The translations under genes and the position numbers were made by a program. Source: Achromobacter dolens (GTDB taxonomy: Bacteria; Pseudomonadota; Gammaproteobacteria; Burkholderiales; Burkholderiaceae_B). Taken from it: a stretch of DNA of 64,000 nucleotides. Numbering within the stretch: the stretch's first letter is position 1; each line of letters begins with the position of its first letter. The stretch is from assembly GCF_902859745.1 (NCBI RefSeq), contig NZ_CADIJW010000013.1, forward strand, positions 58,985-122,984. Reading direction: 5' to 3'. Below are positions 33,618 to 43,228 of the stretch, in pieces. The notes beneath the pieces are model-generated. The model ran no database searches and had not been told where the DNA came from. It saw nothing but the letters and a program-made list of their open reading frames with translations.

Positions 33618-34424
33618 CTATCGCGGTAACGATGCCAGTTCGGCCTGCGCTCGGGAGTAGCCGGGCTGCAGTCGCAGTGCCGCCTCGTAGCTGGCGCGGG
33701 CCTCGGCCTGGCGCCCGAGCCGACGCAGCAGCATGCCGTGGTTGGTCAGGATCTGGGCGCTGGGCGGCGTTGCCGCCGCCGCCCGTTCATAGGCCTTGAG
33801 GGCCTCCTGGGGGCGCTCCAGGCCGTCCAGCAGGGCGGCTTCCAGGTTCCAGCCGATGCTCCATTGCGGATAGCGCTGGGTCAGGGCGCGCGCCGTGGCC
33901 AGCGCATTGGGCAGGTCCCGCTGTTCGGCCTGGATGCCGGCCTTGTTCACATAGAACCAGGGATTGTCCGGATTCAGCGCGATCGCTTCGTCGAACAGCT
34001 TGGCGGCCGCCGCCGGCTGGCCGTTGACGGATTGCAGCTTGCCCAGGAAGTTCTTGACGTCGGCATTGCCGGGATCGCGTTGCGACAGGGCCTCGGCGAT
34101 GCGCTGCGCCTGCGCCGGATCGTTGGCGCGCAGCGCGGCGGATATCTGCTGGTTCATCTCCCGCAGCGGCGCCGGCCATTGCTGGATGCGGGCGCGCAGG
34201 GCCGCGCTTTCAGTGGCCAACTCGGCCTTGTAGGCGTTGTCGAACTCCAGCGGCGCCTGCGCTTGCGCGCTTGCGGCGGGGCCCGTCAGCAGCAGAACGG
34301 CAAGCAGGCCGCGGGACAGGGTGCCGGAGAGCCCTGCGTGTTGGCGCTGACCGGGCGCGGCGCCGGCAGTGGGGGCGCGCAAGCCGAACATCACTCGAAC
34401 AAGGCGGGATAGCGTTGCGGTCAT
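33618..34424 (-). CDS. TPR-repeat protein, exported
   Basis: A 268-residue protein. A hydrophobic segment at about 37-55 (LSRGLLAVLLLTGPAASAQA) is a late signal sequence, so a shorter start (MFGLRAPT) is possible. Four TPR-like helix pairs follow, for example AAAAKLFDEAIALNPDNPWF and AEARASYEAALRLQPGYSRA. It is a protein-protein interaction scaffold in the periplasm; the partner is unknown. Confidence 0.85.
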   Translation of the reverse strand: MTATLSRLVRVMFGLRAPTAGAAPGQRQHAGLSGTLSRGLLAVLLLTGPAASAQAQAPLEFDNAYKAELATESAALRARIQQWPAPLREMNQQISAALRANDPAQAQRIAEALSQRDPGNADVKNFLGKLQSVNGQPAAAAKLFDEAIALNPDNPWFYVNKAGIQAEQRDLPNALATARALTQRYPQWSIGWNLEAALLDGLERPQEALKAYERAAAATPPSAQILTNHGMLLRRLGRQAEARASYEAALRLQPGYSRAQAELASLPR

Positions 34425-34558
34425 GAGGGGGGGACGCAGGGGCTGGAGCCCCTACGATATCCCGAAACCGCGCCGGCGGCCCTTAGATGGAAAGAGCTCG
34501 CCGGCGCCGGGCCGTTCCAGGCCTCCAGGTGCACGGGCGGCACGCGCAGCGGCTGGAA

Positions 34559-35104
34559 CTACTTGGGCATCAGCACGCTGTCGATCACGTGGATCACGCC
34601 ATTGGACTGGTAGACGTCGTAGGTGCTGATGTTGGCGACGCCGCCTTTCTCGTCCTTGACGATGAGGTTGTGCTTGCCATTCATCATCACCCACAATTTG
34701 CCGCCGCTGGCGGTGGCCAGCTCGGTGACCCCGCCTTTCCTGGCCTTGGCCGCCAGCGCATCGAAGTCCAGCTTGCCCGGCACGACGTGGTACGTCAGGA
34801 TCTTGGTCAGGGTGGCCTTGTTCTCGGGCTTGACCAGGGTGTCGACCGTGCCCGCCGGCAGCTTGGCGAAGGCGGCATTGGTGGGGGCGAACACCGTGAA
34901 CGGACCCTTGCCCTGCAGCGTGTCCACCAGGCCGGCGGCCTTGACCGCGGCCACCAGGGTGGTGTGGTCGGCGGAGTTGACCGCGTTTGCGACGATGGTC
35001 TTGGCGGGCATCATCGGTTGGCCCCCGACCATCACGTCGGCCGCATAGGTGGGCGCCAGGGTCAAGGCGGAGCTGGCGATGGCAATCGAAGCTAGCAATT
35101 TCAT
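34559..35104 (-). CDS. Secreted fasciclin (FAS1) domain protein
   Basis: A 181-residue protein with signal peptide MKLLASIAIASSALTLAPTYA. One FAS1 domain shows both conserved blocks: FTVFAPTNAAFAKLP (H1) and ILTYHVVPGKLD, ending NGVIHVIDSVLMPK (H2). FAS1 proteins mediate adhesion or surface interaction. AGGAGATCGTC precedes the start. Upstream (35105-35250) is a plausible promoter region shared back to back with the methyltransferase. Confidence 0.93.
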   Translation of the reverse strand: MKLLASIAIASSALTLAPTYAADVMVGGQPMMPAKTIVANAVNSADHTTLVAAVKAAGLVDTLQGKGPFTVFAPTNAAFAKLPAGTVDTLVKPENKATLTKILTYHVVPGKLDFDALAAKARKGGVTELATASGGKLWVMMNGKHNLIVKDEKGGVANISTYDVYQSNGVIHVIDSVLMPK

Positions 35105-35407
35105 GACGATCTCCTTTTTGGTTGGCCGTCGCTAGCAGATACGGGACGGGGCGGCGGTTGGATGCAGCCTGCGCGCTGGGATAAACCCTGAGAGGCAGTC
35201 GTCGACGCCTCGGGTATGCCGCGCCGCCCGGGGCCCATGGCGGCCGCATCACTACAATGGACCCAGCCGAGTCAGGCGGTGGCGTTGACGCAGCCCGACG
35301 CCGGTATGCATGCCTTTCGGGCGCTTGTTCGCAACGTTGGTCCGGCAGCGCACGAGTAGTATCGGAAGGCGTGATCAGCAGGCCGCGCACCGGCGCGCGG
35401 CTTCCCC

Positions 35408-35425
35408 GCGAATCACGCGATTCGC
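35408..35425. promoter_or_regulatory. Small palindrome upstream of tpm
   Basis: GCGAATC-ACGC-GATTCGC is a perfect 7-bp inverted repeat 26 bp before the methyltransferase start. It could be an operator or a short leader hairpin. Confidence 0.45.
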
Positions 35426-35450
35426 TATTTTCCGGAGGACAAGAACAAAC

Positions 35451-36110
35451 ATGGACGCGGAATTCTGGTTGGAACGCTGGCGCGACGGGCGCACGCATTT
35501 TCATCAAACACGAGTGACGCCGCTGCTGCAGAAATACTGGCCGACACTCTCGGTGCCCGCGGGCGGCAAGGTGCTGGTGCCGCTGTGCGGCAAATCCCTC
35601 GACATGGTCTGGCTGGCGGCGCAAGGCTTCCAGGTGCTGGGCGTGGAACTGTCGCAACTGGCGGTCGAGCAGTTCTTCGTCGAGAACGAGCTCAAGCCGG
35701 TGCTCCAGGAAAGCGTTTATGGCAGGCACTACGTGGCCGGCAACATCGAGATCATCTGCGGCGACATCTTCAAGCTGGACTCGCCGCTGCTGTCGCACTG
35801 CGTCGGCGCGTATGACCGCGCGGCCCTGGTCGCCCTGCCGGCGCAGATGCGCGGCGAGTACGTGCGCCACGTCTACGGGCAACTGTCGCCCCGCTATCGT
35901 GGTCTGCTGATCACGCTGGACTATCCGCAGGAAGAGATGGACGGACCGCCGTTCGCGGTGGTGGATGCCGAGATGCGGACGTTGTTCAGCGGCGTCTCGC
36001 CGGCGGTCATCATCGACCGGCGCGATATCCTGTCCAAGGAGCCCAAGTTCGCGGAGCGCGGCGTGAGCCGGCTCGACACGGTCGTCTACCGGCTGGGCGC
36101 GCAGGGCTGA
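35451..36110 (+). CDS. tpm: Thiopurine S-methyltransferase
   Basis: ATG 35451 ([19 protein letters not shown]) gives 219 residues, the normal size. SAM-binding motif I is [19 protein letters not shown], followed by [25 protein letters not shown] and [17 protein letters not shown], all typical of bacterial TPMT. In Pseudomonas and relatives this enzyme methylates thiopurines and selenium/tellurium compounds, giving metalloid resistance. Confidence 0.94.
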   Translation: MDAEFWLERWRDGRTHFHQTRVTPLLQKYWPTLSVPAGGKVLVPLCGKSLDMVWLAAQGFQVLGVELSQLAVEQFFVENELKPVLQESVYGRHYVAGNIEIICGDIFKLDSPLLSHCVGAYDRAALVALPAQMRGEYVRHVYGQLSPRYRGLLITLDYPQEEMDGPPFAVVDAEMRTLFSGVSPAVIIDRRDILSKEPKFAERGVSRLDTVVYRLGAQG

Positions 36111-36163
36111 GACGGGGGCGGGCCGCGCGTCGATCCCGCCGGGGCCGCTTCCGGGACACCGGT

Positions 36164-36763
36164 TCAGAAGAACCAGCCGCCGCGGGTCAGGTCCTTTTCG
36201 CAGCTCTTGTACTGGCTGGCGAATTTGTCGGCGCGCGCCTGCACCTTCTTTGACACCGTCTTGAGCCACGCCTTGCGGTCATAGCTGCGGTTGCGGTAGC
36301 CGGTCCAGCCCTCATGGTAGTTCAGGTACTGGCCGTAGGCGTCGGACTTGGAGATGCCGTTCAGGCGCTGGGTCTTGTTCATGTACCAGCCCATGAAATC
36401 CAGTGCGTCGGCGAAGTTGTCGCGGCTGGAGCCCCAGCCGCCGGCGTCCTTCTTGTAGTCGGCCCAGGTCTCGTCCTTGGCCTGCGCGTAGCCGTAGGCG
36501 GAGCTGACGCGGCCCCACGGGATGATGCCCAGGAAGTAATAGCGCGGCGGCACCGCGTCCTGCTTGAAGCTGGACTCCTGGTACATCATCGCCATCGGCA
36601 CTGGCACCGGGGCGCCCCATTTTTTTTGCACCTTGAGCGCGGCATCGTGCCAGTCCGGCTTTTCGCGGAAGATGGCGCAGATGTTTTCCGGGTTCGAGGG
36701 CGGGGCGGTGGCGCAGCCGGCAAGCGCGGCCAGCAGCGGCAGCGGCAGCAAGAGCCGTGTCAT
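36164..36763 (-). CDS. Transglycosylase SLT-like lipoprotein
   Basis: A 199-residue lipoprotein (LAALAGC lipobox, Cys17). The lysozyme-like domain contains MMYQESSFKQDAVPPRYYFL with a catalytic Glu in ESSF, SAYGYAQAKDETWADYK, and LNYHEGWTGYRN. It matches a family of small outer-membrane-anchored transglycosylases that cut peptidoglycan. ATG 36763 has AGGAGA upstream. Confidence 0.9.
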   Translation of the reverse strand: MTRLLLPLPLLAALAGCATAPPSNPENICAIFREKPDWHDAALKVQKKWGAPVPVPMAMMYQESSFKQDAVPPRYYFLGIIPWGRVSSAYGYAQAKDETWADYKKDAGGWGSSRDNFADALDFMGWYMNKTQRLNGISKSDAYGQYLNYHEGWTGYRNRSYDRKAWLKTVSKKVQARADKFASQYKSCEKDLTRGGWFF

Positions 36764-36929
36764 GGGCGGTCTTCTCCTGGTGCCGGCGGGCGGCGGTTAC
36801 GTTTTGCATGTCACGATTTGCGGTGATTGTATGAAAACGTATCGATGGAAAAGTTCCGCCCCCGATTTTTCCCCGGCGTCGCGCCGGTCACGCCCGGGCG
36901 CGCTGGCGGCTTGCCGCCATGGCGCCACA

Positions 36930-36962
36930 AATGAAAACGGCCCCGGATCGCTCCGGGGCCGT
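36930..36962 (-). terminator. Rho-independent terminator of acnB
   Basis: Perfect 11-bp stem ACGGCCCCGGA / TCCGGGGCCGT with loop TCGC (36937-36962); on the minus strand TTTTCAT follows. It lies 28 bp after the acnB stop. Confidence 0.92.
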
Positions 36963-36989
36963 GTCGCAGGCGAGCCTACGTGGCGAGGT

Positions 36990-39581
36990 TTACACCTCGA
37001 TCACGTCCGCCACGTCCTTGTAGTCGGCGATCTTGTCGAAGTTCAGGTACTGGTAGATCTGGTCGCCGCTCTTGTTGATGACGCCCATGTCGGCCATGTA
37101 CTCGTCCTTGGTCGGGATGCGGCCCAGCTTCGAGCAGATCGCGGCCAGTTCGGCCGAACCCAGGTACACGTTGGTGTTCTTGCCCAGGCGGTTCGGGAAG
37201 TTGCGGGTGCTGGTGGACATCACCGTCGCGCCTTCGCGGACCTGGGCCTGGTTGCCCATGCACAGCGAGCAGCCCGGCATTTCGGTGCGGGCGCCGGCGG
37301 TGCCGAACACGCCGTAGTGGCCTTCCTCGGTCAGTTGCGTGGCATCCATCTTGGTGGGCGGGGCCACCCACAGCTTGACGGGGATGTCGCGCTTGCCCTC
37401 GAGCAGCTTGGACGCCGCGCGGAAGTGGCCGATGTTGGTCATGCAGCTACCGATGAACACTTCGTCGATCTTGGCGCCGGCGACTTCCGACAGCGTCTTG
37501 ACGTCGTCCGGGTCGTTCGGGCAGGCCACGATGGGCTCGTGCACGTCGGCCAGGTCGATTTCAATGACGGCGGCGTACTCGGCGTCGGCGTCCGGCTCCA
37601 GCAGTTGAGGATTGGCCAGCCAGGCTTCCATTGCCTTGATGCGGCGGCCCAGCGTGCGCTCGTCTTCGTAGCCGTTGGCGATCATCCACTTGAGCATCAC
37701 GATGTTGCTGTTGATGTACTCGATGATCGGTTCCTTGTTCAGGCGCACCGAGCAGCCGGCGGCCGAACGTTCGGCCGAGGCGTCCGACAGTTCGAAGGCT
37801 TGTTCGACCTTCAGGTCGGGCAGGCCTTCGATTTCGAGGATGCGGCCGGAGAAGATGTTCTTCTTGCCTTGCTTGGCGACCGTCAGCAGGCCCTGCTTGA
37901 TGGCGTACAGCGGGATCGCGTTGACCAGGTCACGCAGGGTGACGCCGGGCTGCAGCTTGCCCTTGAAGCGGACCAGCACCGATTCCGGCATGTCCAGCGG
38001 CATCACGCCGGTGGCGGCGGCGAAGGCGACCAGGCCCGAGCCGGCCGGGAACGAGATGCCGATGGGGAAGCGGGTGTGCGAGTCGCCGCCGGTGCCGACG
38101 GTGTCGGGCAGCAGCATGCGGTTCAGCCACGAGTGGATCACGCCGTCGCCCGGACGCAGCGAGACGCCGCCGCGGGTGCTGATGAACTCGGGCAGCGTGT
38201 GGTGCGTCTTGACGTCCACGGGCTTGGGGTAGGCCGCGGTGTGGCAGAACGACTGCATCACCAGGTCGGCCGAGAAGCCCAGGCAGGCCAGGTCCTTGAG
38301 TTCGTCGCGGGTCATGGGGCCGGTGGTGTCCTGGCTGCCGACCGAGGTCATCTTCGGTTCGCAGTAGGTGCCCGGGCGGATGCCGCGGCCTTCCGGCAGG
38401 CCGCAGGCGCGGCCGACCATCTTCTGGGCCAGCGAGAAGCCCTTGCCGGTGTCGGCCGGGTCCTTGGGCAGGCGGAACAGCGTCGACGGCGCCAGGCCCA
38501 GCGCTTCGCGCGCCTTGGCGGTCAGGCCGCGGCCGATGATTAGCGGAATGCGGCCGCCGGCGCGCACTTCGTCGAACAGCACGTCGGACTTCACTTCGAA
38601 TTCGGCGATGACTTCGCCATTCTTGATGGCCTTGCCTTCATAGGGGCGCAGTTCGACCACGTCGCCCATTTCCATCTTGGAAACGTCGAGTTCGATCGGC
38701 AGGGCGCCGGCGTCTTCCATGGTGTTGTAGAAGATCGGGGCAATCTTGTTGCCCAGGCACACGCCGCCGAAACGCTTGTTCGGGACGAAGGGGATGTCTT
38801 CGCCGGTGAACCACAGCACCGAGTTGGTGGCCGACTTGCGCGAGGAGCCGGTGCCGACGACGTCGCCGACGTAGGCGACCAGGTGACCCTTTTCCTTGAG
38901 CGACTCGATGAACTTCACGGGACCGCGCTTGCCGTCTTCTTCCGGTTGGAAGGCGGCGCCGTCGCGCTTGTTCTTGAGCATCGCCAGGGCGTGCATCGGG
39001 ATGTCGGGGCGGGTGGTGGCGTCCGGGGCCGGCGACAGGTCGTCGGTGTTGGTTTCGCCGGGCACCTTGAAGACCGTGATGGTCAGGCTTTCGGGCAGTT
39101 CGGGGCGGCTGGTGAACCATTCGGCGTCGGCCCAGCTCTGCATCACGGCCTTGGCGTTGGCGTTGCCCTTGTCGGCCTTTTCCTTCACGTCGTGGAAGGC
39201 GTCGAACATCAGCAGGGTCTTTTTCAGGGCGTCGGCGGCGATCGTGCCGATTTCCTTGTCGTCGAGCAGTTGGACCAGCGGGCCAATGTTGTAGCCGCCC
39301 AGCATGGTGCCGAGCAGTTCGGTCGCCTTGGCGCGGCTGATCAGGGCACAAGCTTCGGTGCCCAGGGCCACGGCGGCCAGATACGAGGCCTTGACCTTGG
39401 CGGCATCGTCCACGCCGGCCGGAACACGGTGGGTCAGCAGATCGACCAGGTTCTGCTCTTCGCCCGCGGGCGGGTTCTTCAGCAGTTCGATCAGTTCAGC
39501 GGTTTGTTTTGCCGTCAGGGGCAGCGGGGGAATCCCCAGGGCCGCGCGTTCGGCAACGTGTTGGCGGTAAGTATCCAGCAT
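36990..39581 (-). CDS. acnB: Bifunctional aconitate hydratase 2 / 2-methylisocitrate dehydratase
   Basis: ATG 39581 ([20 protein letters not shown]) gives 863 residues, standard for AcnB. The N-terminal HEAT-like domain is followed by a swivel and the aconitase core. Fe-S ligands are visible in [11 protein letters not shown] and [12 protein letters not shown], and active-site blocks in [16 protein letters not shown] and [15 protein letters not shown]. It interconverts citrate and isocitrate in the TCA cycle and can act in the methylcitrate cycle. Codon bias is strong, as expected of a highly expressed gene. A terminator follows and a palindromic operator-like site precedes it. Confidence 0.98.
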   Translation of the reverse strand: MLDTYRQHVAERAALGIPPLPLTAKQTAELIELLKNPPAGEEQNLVDLLTHRVPAGVDDAAKVKASYLAAVALGTEACALISRAKATELLGTMLGGYNIGPLVQLLDDKEIGTIAADALKKTLLMFDAFHDVKEKADKGNANAKAVMQSWADAEWFTSRPELPESLTITVFKVPGETNTDDLSPAPDATTRPDIPMHALAMLKNKRDGAAFQPEEDGKRGPVKFIESLKEKGHLVAYVGDVVGTGSSRKSATNSVLWFTGEDIPFVPNKRFGGVCLGNKIAPIFYNTMEDAGALPIELDVSKMEMGDVVELRPYEGKAIKNGEVIAEFEVKSDVLFDEVRAGGRIPLIIGRGLTAKAREALGLAPSTLFRLPKDPADTGKGFSLAQKMVGRACGLPEGRGIRPGTYCEPKMTSVGSQDTTGPMTRDELKDLACLGFSADLVMQSFCHTAAYPKPVDVKTHHTLPEFISTRGGVSLRPGDGVIHSWLNRMLLPDTVGTGGDSHTRFPIGISFPAGSGLVAFAAATGVMPLDMPESVLVRFKGKLQPGVTLRDLVNAIPLYAIKQGLLTVAKQGKKNIFSGRILEIEGLPDLKVEQAFELSDASAERSAAGCSVRLNKEPIIEYINSNIVMLKWMIANGYEDERTLGRRIKAMEAWLANPQLLEPDADAEYAAVIEIDLADVHEPIVACPNDPDDVKTLSEVAGAKIDEVFIGSCMTNIGHFRAASKLLEGKRDIPVKLWVAPPTKMDATQLTEEGHYGVFGTAGARTEMPGCSLCMGNQAQVREGATVMSTSTRNFPNRLGKNTNVYLGSAELAAICSKLGRIPTKDEYMADMGVINKSGDQIYQYLNFDKIADYKDVADVIEV

Positions 39582-39658
39582 GTGAGGCCTGCTCAAAGTC
39601 GGGTTGGAAGAAGGGTTGTCGCCGGAATTGTAGAGGGAAGAGGGGGGCGCAAGCAAAT

Positions 39659-39679
39659 GTCTTATATCTTATATAAGAC
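39659..39679. promoter_or_regulatory. Palindrome upstream of acnB
   Basis: The stretch around 39659-39679 contains the perfect 12-bp palindrome TCTTATATAAGA (39667-39678), preceded by a second half site GTCTTATA. It lies 78 bp upstream of the acnB start. CTTATATAAG-type sites are used by GntR-family regulators of TCA-cycle genes in Betaproteobacteria, so this may be the operator. No gene is seen in the remaining 39582-39925. Confidence 0.65.
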
Positions 39680-39925
39680 TTGGGTCGATAGCCGTTGCCT
39701 GCGGGCCACGCCGGGTGCGGGCGGCGAGGAGCGGGGCGGCCCATCACGGCAGAAAACGGGGGCGATTCAGGGATGGGCACGCCGAAGCGAGACTGCGGCG
39801 GCGGCAGCCGCGAGCGCGACTGCCAGCCCCAAGTCTGTGCTTGCGCTTGCGCTCGGGTGGCGCAAGCCCGTGCTGATAAATGAGGAGGGTCTGGCGGGCG
39901 GTCGGGCGGACCGCCGGGCGCGCGA

Positions 39926-40825
39926 TCAGTTGGCCTTGGCGTCGTACACCACGCCCACCCGGGCGAAGTTGGCGCCGTACTGCTTGACGTCCAACTGGAA
40001 CGGGGCGCTTTCACCCGGCTTGAGCTTGGGCAGCCGCAGCTCCGAATAGCGCGCGCCGGTCAGCTTGTCCTGGGCGTCGTAGAGGCTGAGCCAGACCTTG
40101 ACGTTGTCGATTTCGGCGCTGTCGTTGTTGCGCACCCGGCCATGCACCGTGACGTACTTGTAGCGATAGCGATAGGTGAAGTTCAGGGTGCCGGTGCCGA
40201 TGCCGGCCTCGGTGTTCTCGACGCTGATGTCCAGCGCCGGGCGCGAGCCAGGCAGGGCCGCGCGCTTGGCCGGCTTCCAGTGGGTCTTGACCTCGGAATA
40301 GCGCTCGAAATTCTCGCCGTTCAACAGTACCGGAATGCGCTCGCCGGGATAGAGCATGGCCGGCAGCGACCATTCCTGGCGCAGACGCAGGGGGCGCGAT
40401 CCGTCGAACACCGAGATCTCCATACCCGGCGACAACGCTACGTACTTGTCGCTGCGGTTGACCACCTCGGCCAGCAGCAGCGGGCGTTCGATCTCGTCGA
40501 GCAGGCGGCGCGGCGGCGACAAGGTCAGCGCCGCCGGATCAAAGAGGGCGAAGTCAGGATCGAGCAGTTCGGCCGTGGTCAATCGCACGTCGTCGATGAT
40601 GCGCGGGTTGGCGGGGCTGACACGCACGATGCGGCTGGCGGGGCCTGCGGGAACCGGCTCCGAGGCGGCAGGCGCCGGCGCGGCCTGGGCGGATTTGGGC
40701 GCGTCCCAGGGCAGCAGGCCGTTGTATTTGGCCAGGGCATAACCGCCGGCGGCGAGGATGATCAGCACCAGGCCGGCCCGGGCGGGCCGCGACAGGGGCC
40801 GCGCGGGAGAACGGTCAGCCTTCAC
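39926..40825 (-). CDS. Membrane-anchored hypothetical protein with FxLYD-like domain
   Basis: A 299-residue protein, starting at GTG 40825 inside the end of the upstream gene (11-bp overlap). One membrane helix at about 17-36 (AGLVLIILAAGGYALAKYNG), an Ala/Pro linker, then a large extracytoplasmic part. The end (VTVHGRVRNNDSAEIDNVKV, then SLYDAQDKLTGARYSEL and LKPGESAPFQLDV) has the pattern of an FxLYD beta-sandwich. Its partner is the zinc-ribbon protein at 40815. Function unknown. Confidence 0.65.
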   Translation of the reverse strand: MKADRSPARPLSRPARAGLVLIILAAGGYALAKYNGLLPWDAPKSAQAAPAPAASEPVPAGPASRIVRVSPANPRIIDDVRLTTAELLDPDFALFDPAALTLSPPRRLLDEIERPLLLAEVVNRSDKYVALSPGMEISVFDGSRPLRLRQEWSLPAMLYPGERIPVLLNGENFERYSEVKTHWKPAKRAALPGSRPALDISVENTEAGIGTGTLNFTYRYRYKYVTVHGRVRNNDSAEIDNVKVWLSLYDAQDKLTGARYSELRLPKLKPGESAPFQLDVKQYGANFARVGVVYDAKAN

Positions 40826-41699
40826 TTTGCACCATGTAATCGTAGGATCCGACCTTGCCTTCGGCCAGCATGTCGCAGCGCACGTCGAACGAGGTCAGCG
40901 CGCCGGGGGCGAGCGGACTGGCCGAGCCGTAACCGTTGCCCGTGCCGATCAGCTTGCCATCCTCGCCGTACAGCATCACCGTGACCTGCGTGCTGCTGGC
41001 AGCGACCGCGCCCTTGTTGCGCAGCAGGCCGACCAGCCGGTAGGCGCCGTCGTTGCGCACCAGTTGCACCTTGTCCGCGGCCACGTCGCGGGCGGCGCTG
41101 TGCGCCAGCGACGGCGTGGCCGGCTTCAGGACGTAGCGGCTGTAGGCGGTGTCGGGCAGCGAAATCGTCACCGGCGTGTATTCGCCCGGCAGCAGCGTGC
41201 GAGCCATCGGCGAGCCCGAGCTGGACGACAGTGTCAGTTCGCCCTGGTAGAAGGTGGCGGTGACCCGCGGCGCATCGATCTTCTTGCCGGTCTCGTTGCG
41301 CATCAGCATCACCAGTTGGCTGCGGCCGCGCGAACGCACTTCCTGCACGTCGGTCAGCTTGACCAATGCCGCGTCGATGGGAGGAGGCGCGGGGCGCGAA
41401 GGCGAGCGCGTCGAGGAGCCACTCGTGAACAGCGAGGCGGTGATCGGCACCAGGATGGCGGCAAGCACCACCAGGACGATTGCGACGACCGCGCCCGGCT
41501 GCAGCTTGGCGGCGGGAGCCGGCTGCTGCATGCCGCGCAGAATCTTCTCCAGGCGCTGGGCGACGTTGTCCTCGACCAGCGTGACGGCGTGGCAATGGCT
41601 GCACTGGTACTCGTTGGTGTCCAGCTTGGTGAACTGCGCGCTGCCGCAGGTCGAGCAGGTCAGCGTCACCGTGTTGATCGTGGTCTGTTTGGGCGTCAT
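40815..41699 (-). CDS. Zinc-ribbon membrane protein with FxLYD-like repeats
   Basis: A 294-residue protein. An N-terminal zinc ribbon (LTCSTCGSAQF, then YQCSHCHAVT) faces the cytoplasm, a single membrane helix lies at about 69-90 (GAVVAIVLVVLAAILVPITA), and two outer beta-rich repeats share the pattern LVMLMRNETGKKIDAPRVTA and LVGLLRNKGAVAASSTQVTV, resembling FxLYD domains. It overlaps the next gene by 11 bp, so the two are coupled. The layout suggests a signal or scaffold across the membrane; no known function. Confidence 0.68.
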   Translation of the reverse strand: MTPKQTTINTVTLTCSTCGSAQFTKLDTNEYQCSHCHAVTLVEDNVAQRLEKILRGMQQPAPAAKLQPGAVVAIVLVVLAAILVPITASLFTSGSSTRSPSRPAPPPIDAALVKLTDVQEVRSRGRSQLVMLMRNETGKKIDAPRVTATFYQGELTLSSSSGSPMARTLLPGEYTPVTISLPDTAYSRYVLKPATPSLAHSAARDVAADKVQLVRNDGAYRLVGLLRNKGAVAASSTQVTVMLYGEDGKLIGTGNGYGSASPLAPGALTSFDVRCDMLAEGKVGSYDYMVQSEG

Positions 41700-41989
41700 G
41701 CGAGGGGACGGTGCCGCTTTCGGGTGGGGCGCCGGGATGGCGCTGCCTGGCCGGGCGCGGCGGGCATACTGGGCGGCAAGGATAGCGGCCGGGCGCGGGC
41801 GCCGGGGTGCATGAGCGCATCTGATTATTACAAAATGTAGACGAAAGCCCCGGCCCCTCCCGAGCCCGGTGCTATGATCGCCGCCGTCGAACGCCTCTCT
41901 TGATACGCCGTTTCCCCCAGTCGTTCCGCTCCAGGCCCGCGAGACTTCGCGGCGGGGCCGAGCCGAGGCAGGTCAGGCTCTCCCCCAGC

Positions 41990-42754
41990 ATGAGCATTCT
42001 CCAACACCTGTTGTTTCTCGCCTGCGTGGCGCTGGCAACCTACGCCCAGACCATGACCGGCTTCGCCTTCGGACTGGTGCTGCTGGGCCTGTCGGGCGTG
42101 TTCCAACTGGCGTCCGTGCCGGAGGTGGCCAATGTGGTCAGCGTCCTGTCGCTGGTGAACGCCGCCGTGACGCTGGCCCGCGCCAAGCCGCAGGTCAACT
42201 GGCCGTTGATGGCGCCGGCGCTGGTCAGCAGCCTTGCCGGCGTGGCCGTCGGCGTGACCGCACTCGCCTGGATCAGCGGCGCCATGGCGGTGTTGCTGCA
42301 ATTGCTGCTGGGGGTCACCATCATGGCCTGCGCCGTGTTGCTGGTGGCGCGTACCCAGCCCCTGGCGCGCCTGTCGTCGCGCGCGTCGTTCCTGTTCTTC
42401 GGCGGGGTTTCGGGCGTGCTGGGCGGCTTGTTTTCGAGCGCCGGTCCCCCCATGGTCTATCACCTGTACCGTCAGCCGCTGCCGCTGGCTTCCATCCGCA
42501 ACAGCCTGTTGGTGCTGTTTTCGCTGAATGCCGTGGTGCGCCTGGCGCTCGTGACGGGCCAGGGCGCCTTCATGGCGAGCTCGTTCTGGCTGAGCCTGCA
42601 GGCGCTGCCCGTGGTGATCGGGGTGACGTGGGTGGCGCGCCGCTATGCCACCGCCGGGTCGATGAAGACTGTCAAGCGGATGGTGTTCGTGCTGCTGCTG
42701 GCGGCCGGGCTGGGCCTGGTGGTGCCGGCGTCGCGGCTCCTCGCGGCGGGTTAG
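41990..42754 (+). CDS. Sulfite exporter TauE/SafE family protein
   Basis: ATG 41990 (MSILQHLLFLACVALATYA) gives 254 residues with about eight hydrophobic helices. Typical blocks: QTMTGFAFGLVLLGLSGVFQ and GGVSGVLGGLFSSAGPPMVY, the paired glycine-rich repeats of TauE/SafE. The family exports sulfonates or other organic anions. It stands alone. Confidence 0.9.
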   Translation: MSILQHLLFLACVALATYAQTMTGFAFGLVLLGLSGVFQLASVPEVANVVSVLSLVNAAVTLARAKPQVNWPLMAPALVSSLAGVAVGVTALAWISGAMAVLLQLLLGVTIMACAVLLVARTQPLARLSSRASFLFFGGVSGVLGGLFSSAGPPMVYHLYRQPLPLASIRNSLLVLFSLNAVVRLALVTGQGAFMASSFWLSLQALPVVIGVTWVARRYATAGSMKTVKRMVFVLLLAAGLGLVVPASRLLAAG

Positions 42755-42787
42755 CCGCGAGGGATCCTCCGCCGCTGCCGCGGGCGC

Positions 42788-43228
42788 TCAGCCGTGTTCG
42801 CCCGAGATGTAGCGCTCGAGTTCGGTGATGATGAACTTCTGTTCGCTCATGACGTCCTTGACCAGGTCGCCGATGGACACCAGGCCGACCAGTTTCTTGT
42901 CCTGGATGACGGGCAGGTGGCGGAAGTGGCGCTCGGTCATCAGCGCCATGCAGTGTTCGCGCGTGTCTTCCGGACGCACGTAGAAGACCGAATCGGTCAT
43001 GATCTCGCGGACCTTGGTGGTGCGCGACGAGCGATCCTGCAGCACGATCTTGCGGGCGTAGTCGCGCTCGGTGAGCATGCCCAGCACCTCGTCGCCGTCC
43101 GCCACCACCACGGCGCCGATACTGCGCTCGGCCATGGTCTTGATGGCGTCGTACACGGACGAGTCCGGCGAGACGGTCACGACGGGCGGGTTGGCCTTTT
43201 CCCTCAGAATCTCAGCAACTTTCTTCAC
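42788..43228 (-). CDS. CBS-domain protein
   Basis: GTG 43228 is preferred because GGGAG lies seven bases upstream; 146 residues (VKKVAEILREKANP). Two CBS domains: TVSPDSSVYDAIKTMAERSI to MLTERDYARKI, and IMTDSVFYVRPEDTREHCMA to LVGLVSIGDLVKDVM. They bind adenine nucleotides. The 5' end overlaps the extended end of the ParE-like gene. Confidence 0.92.
   Translation of the reverse strand: MKKVAEILREKANPPVVTVSPDSSVYDAIKTMAERSIGAVVVADGDEVLGMLTERDYARKIVLQDRSSRTTKVREIMTDSVFYVRPEDTREHCMALMTERHFRHLPVIQDKKLVGLVSIGDLVKDVMSEQKFIITELERYISGEHG

Noticed and set aside
34452-36269. Minus-strand open frame of 605 codons
   Set aside because: It overlaps the fasciclin gene in another frame and the methyltransferase on the other strand; no motif is seen.
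36564-38543. Long plus-strand open frame (659 codons) opposite acnB
   Set aside because: It is a shadow of acnB caused by high-GC codon bias; the translation is His/Arg/Gly-rich and has no domain, while acnB is unmistakable.
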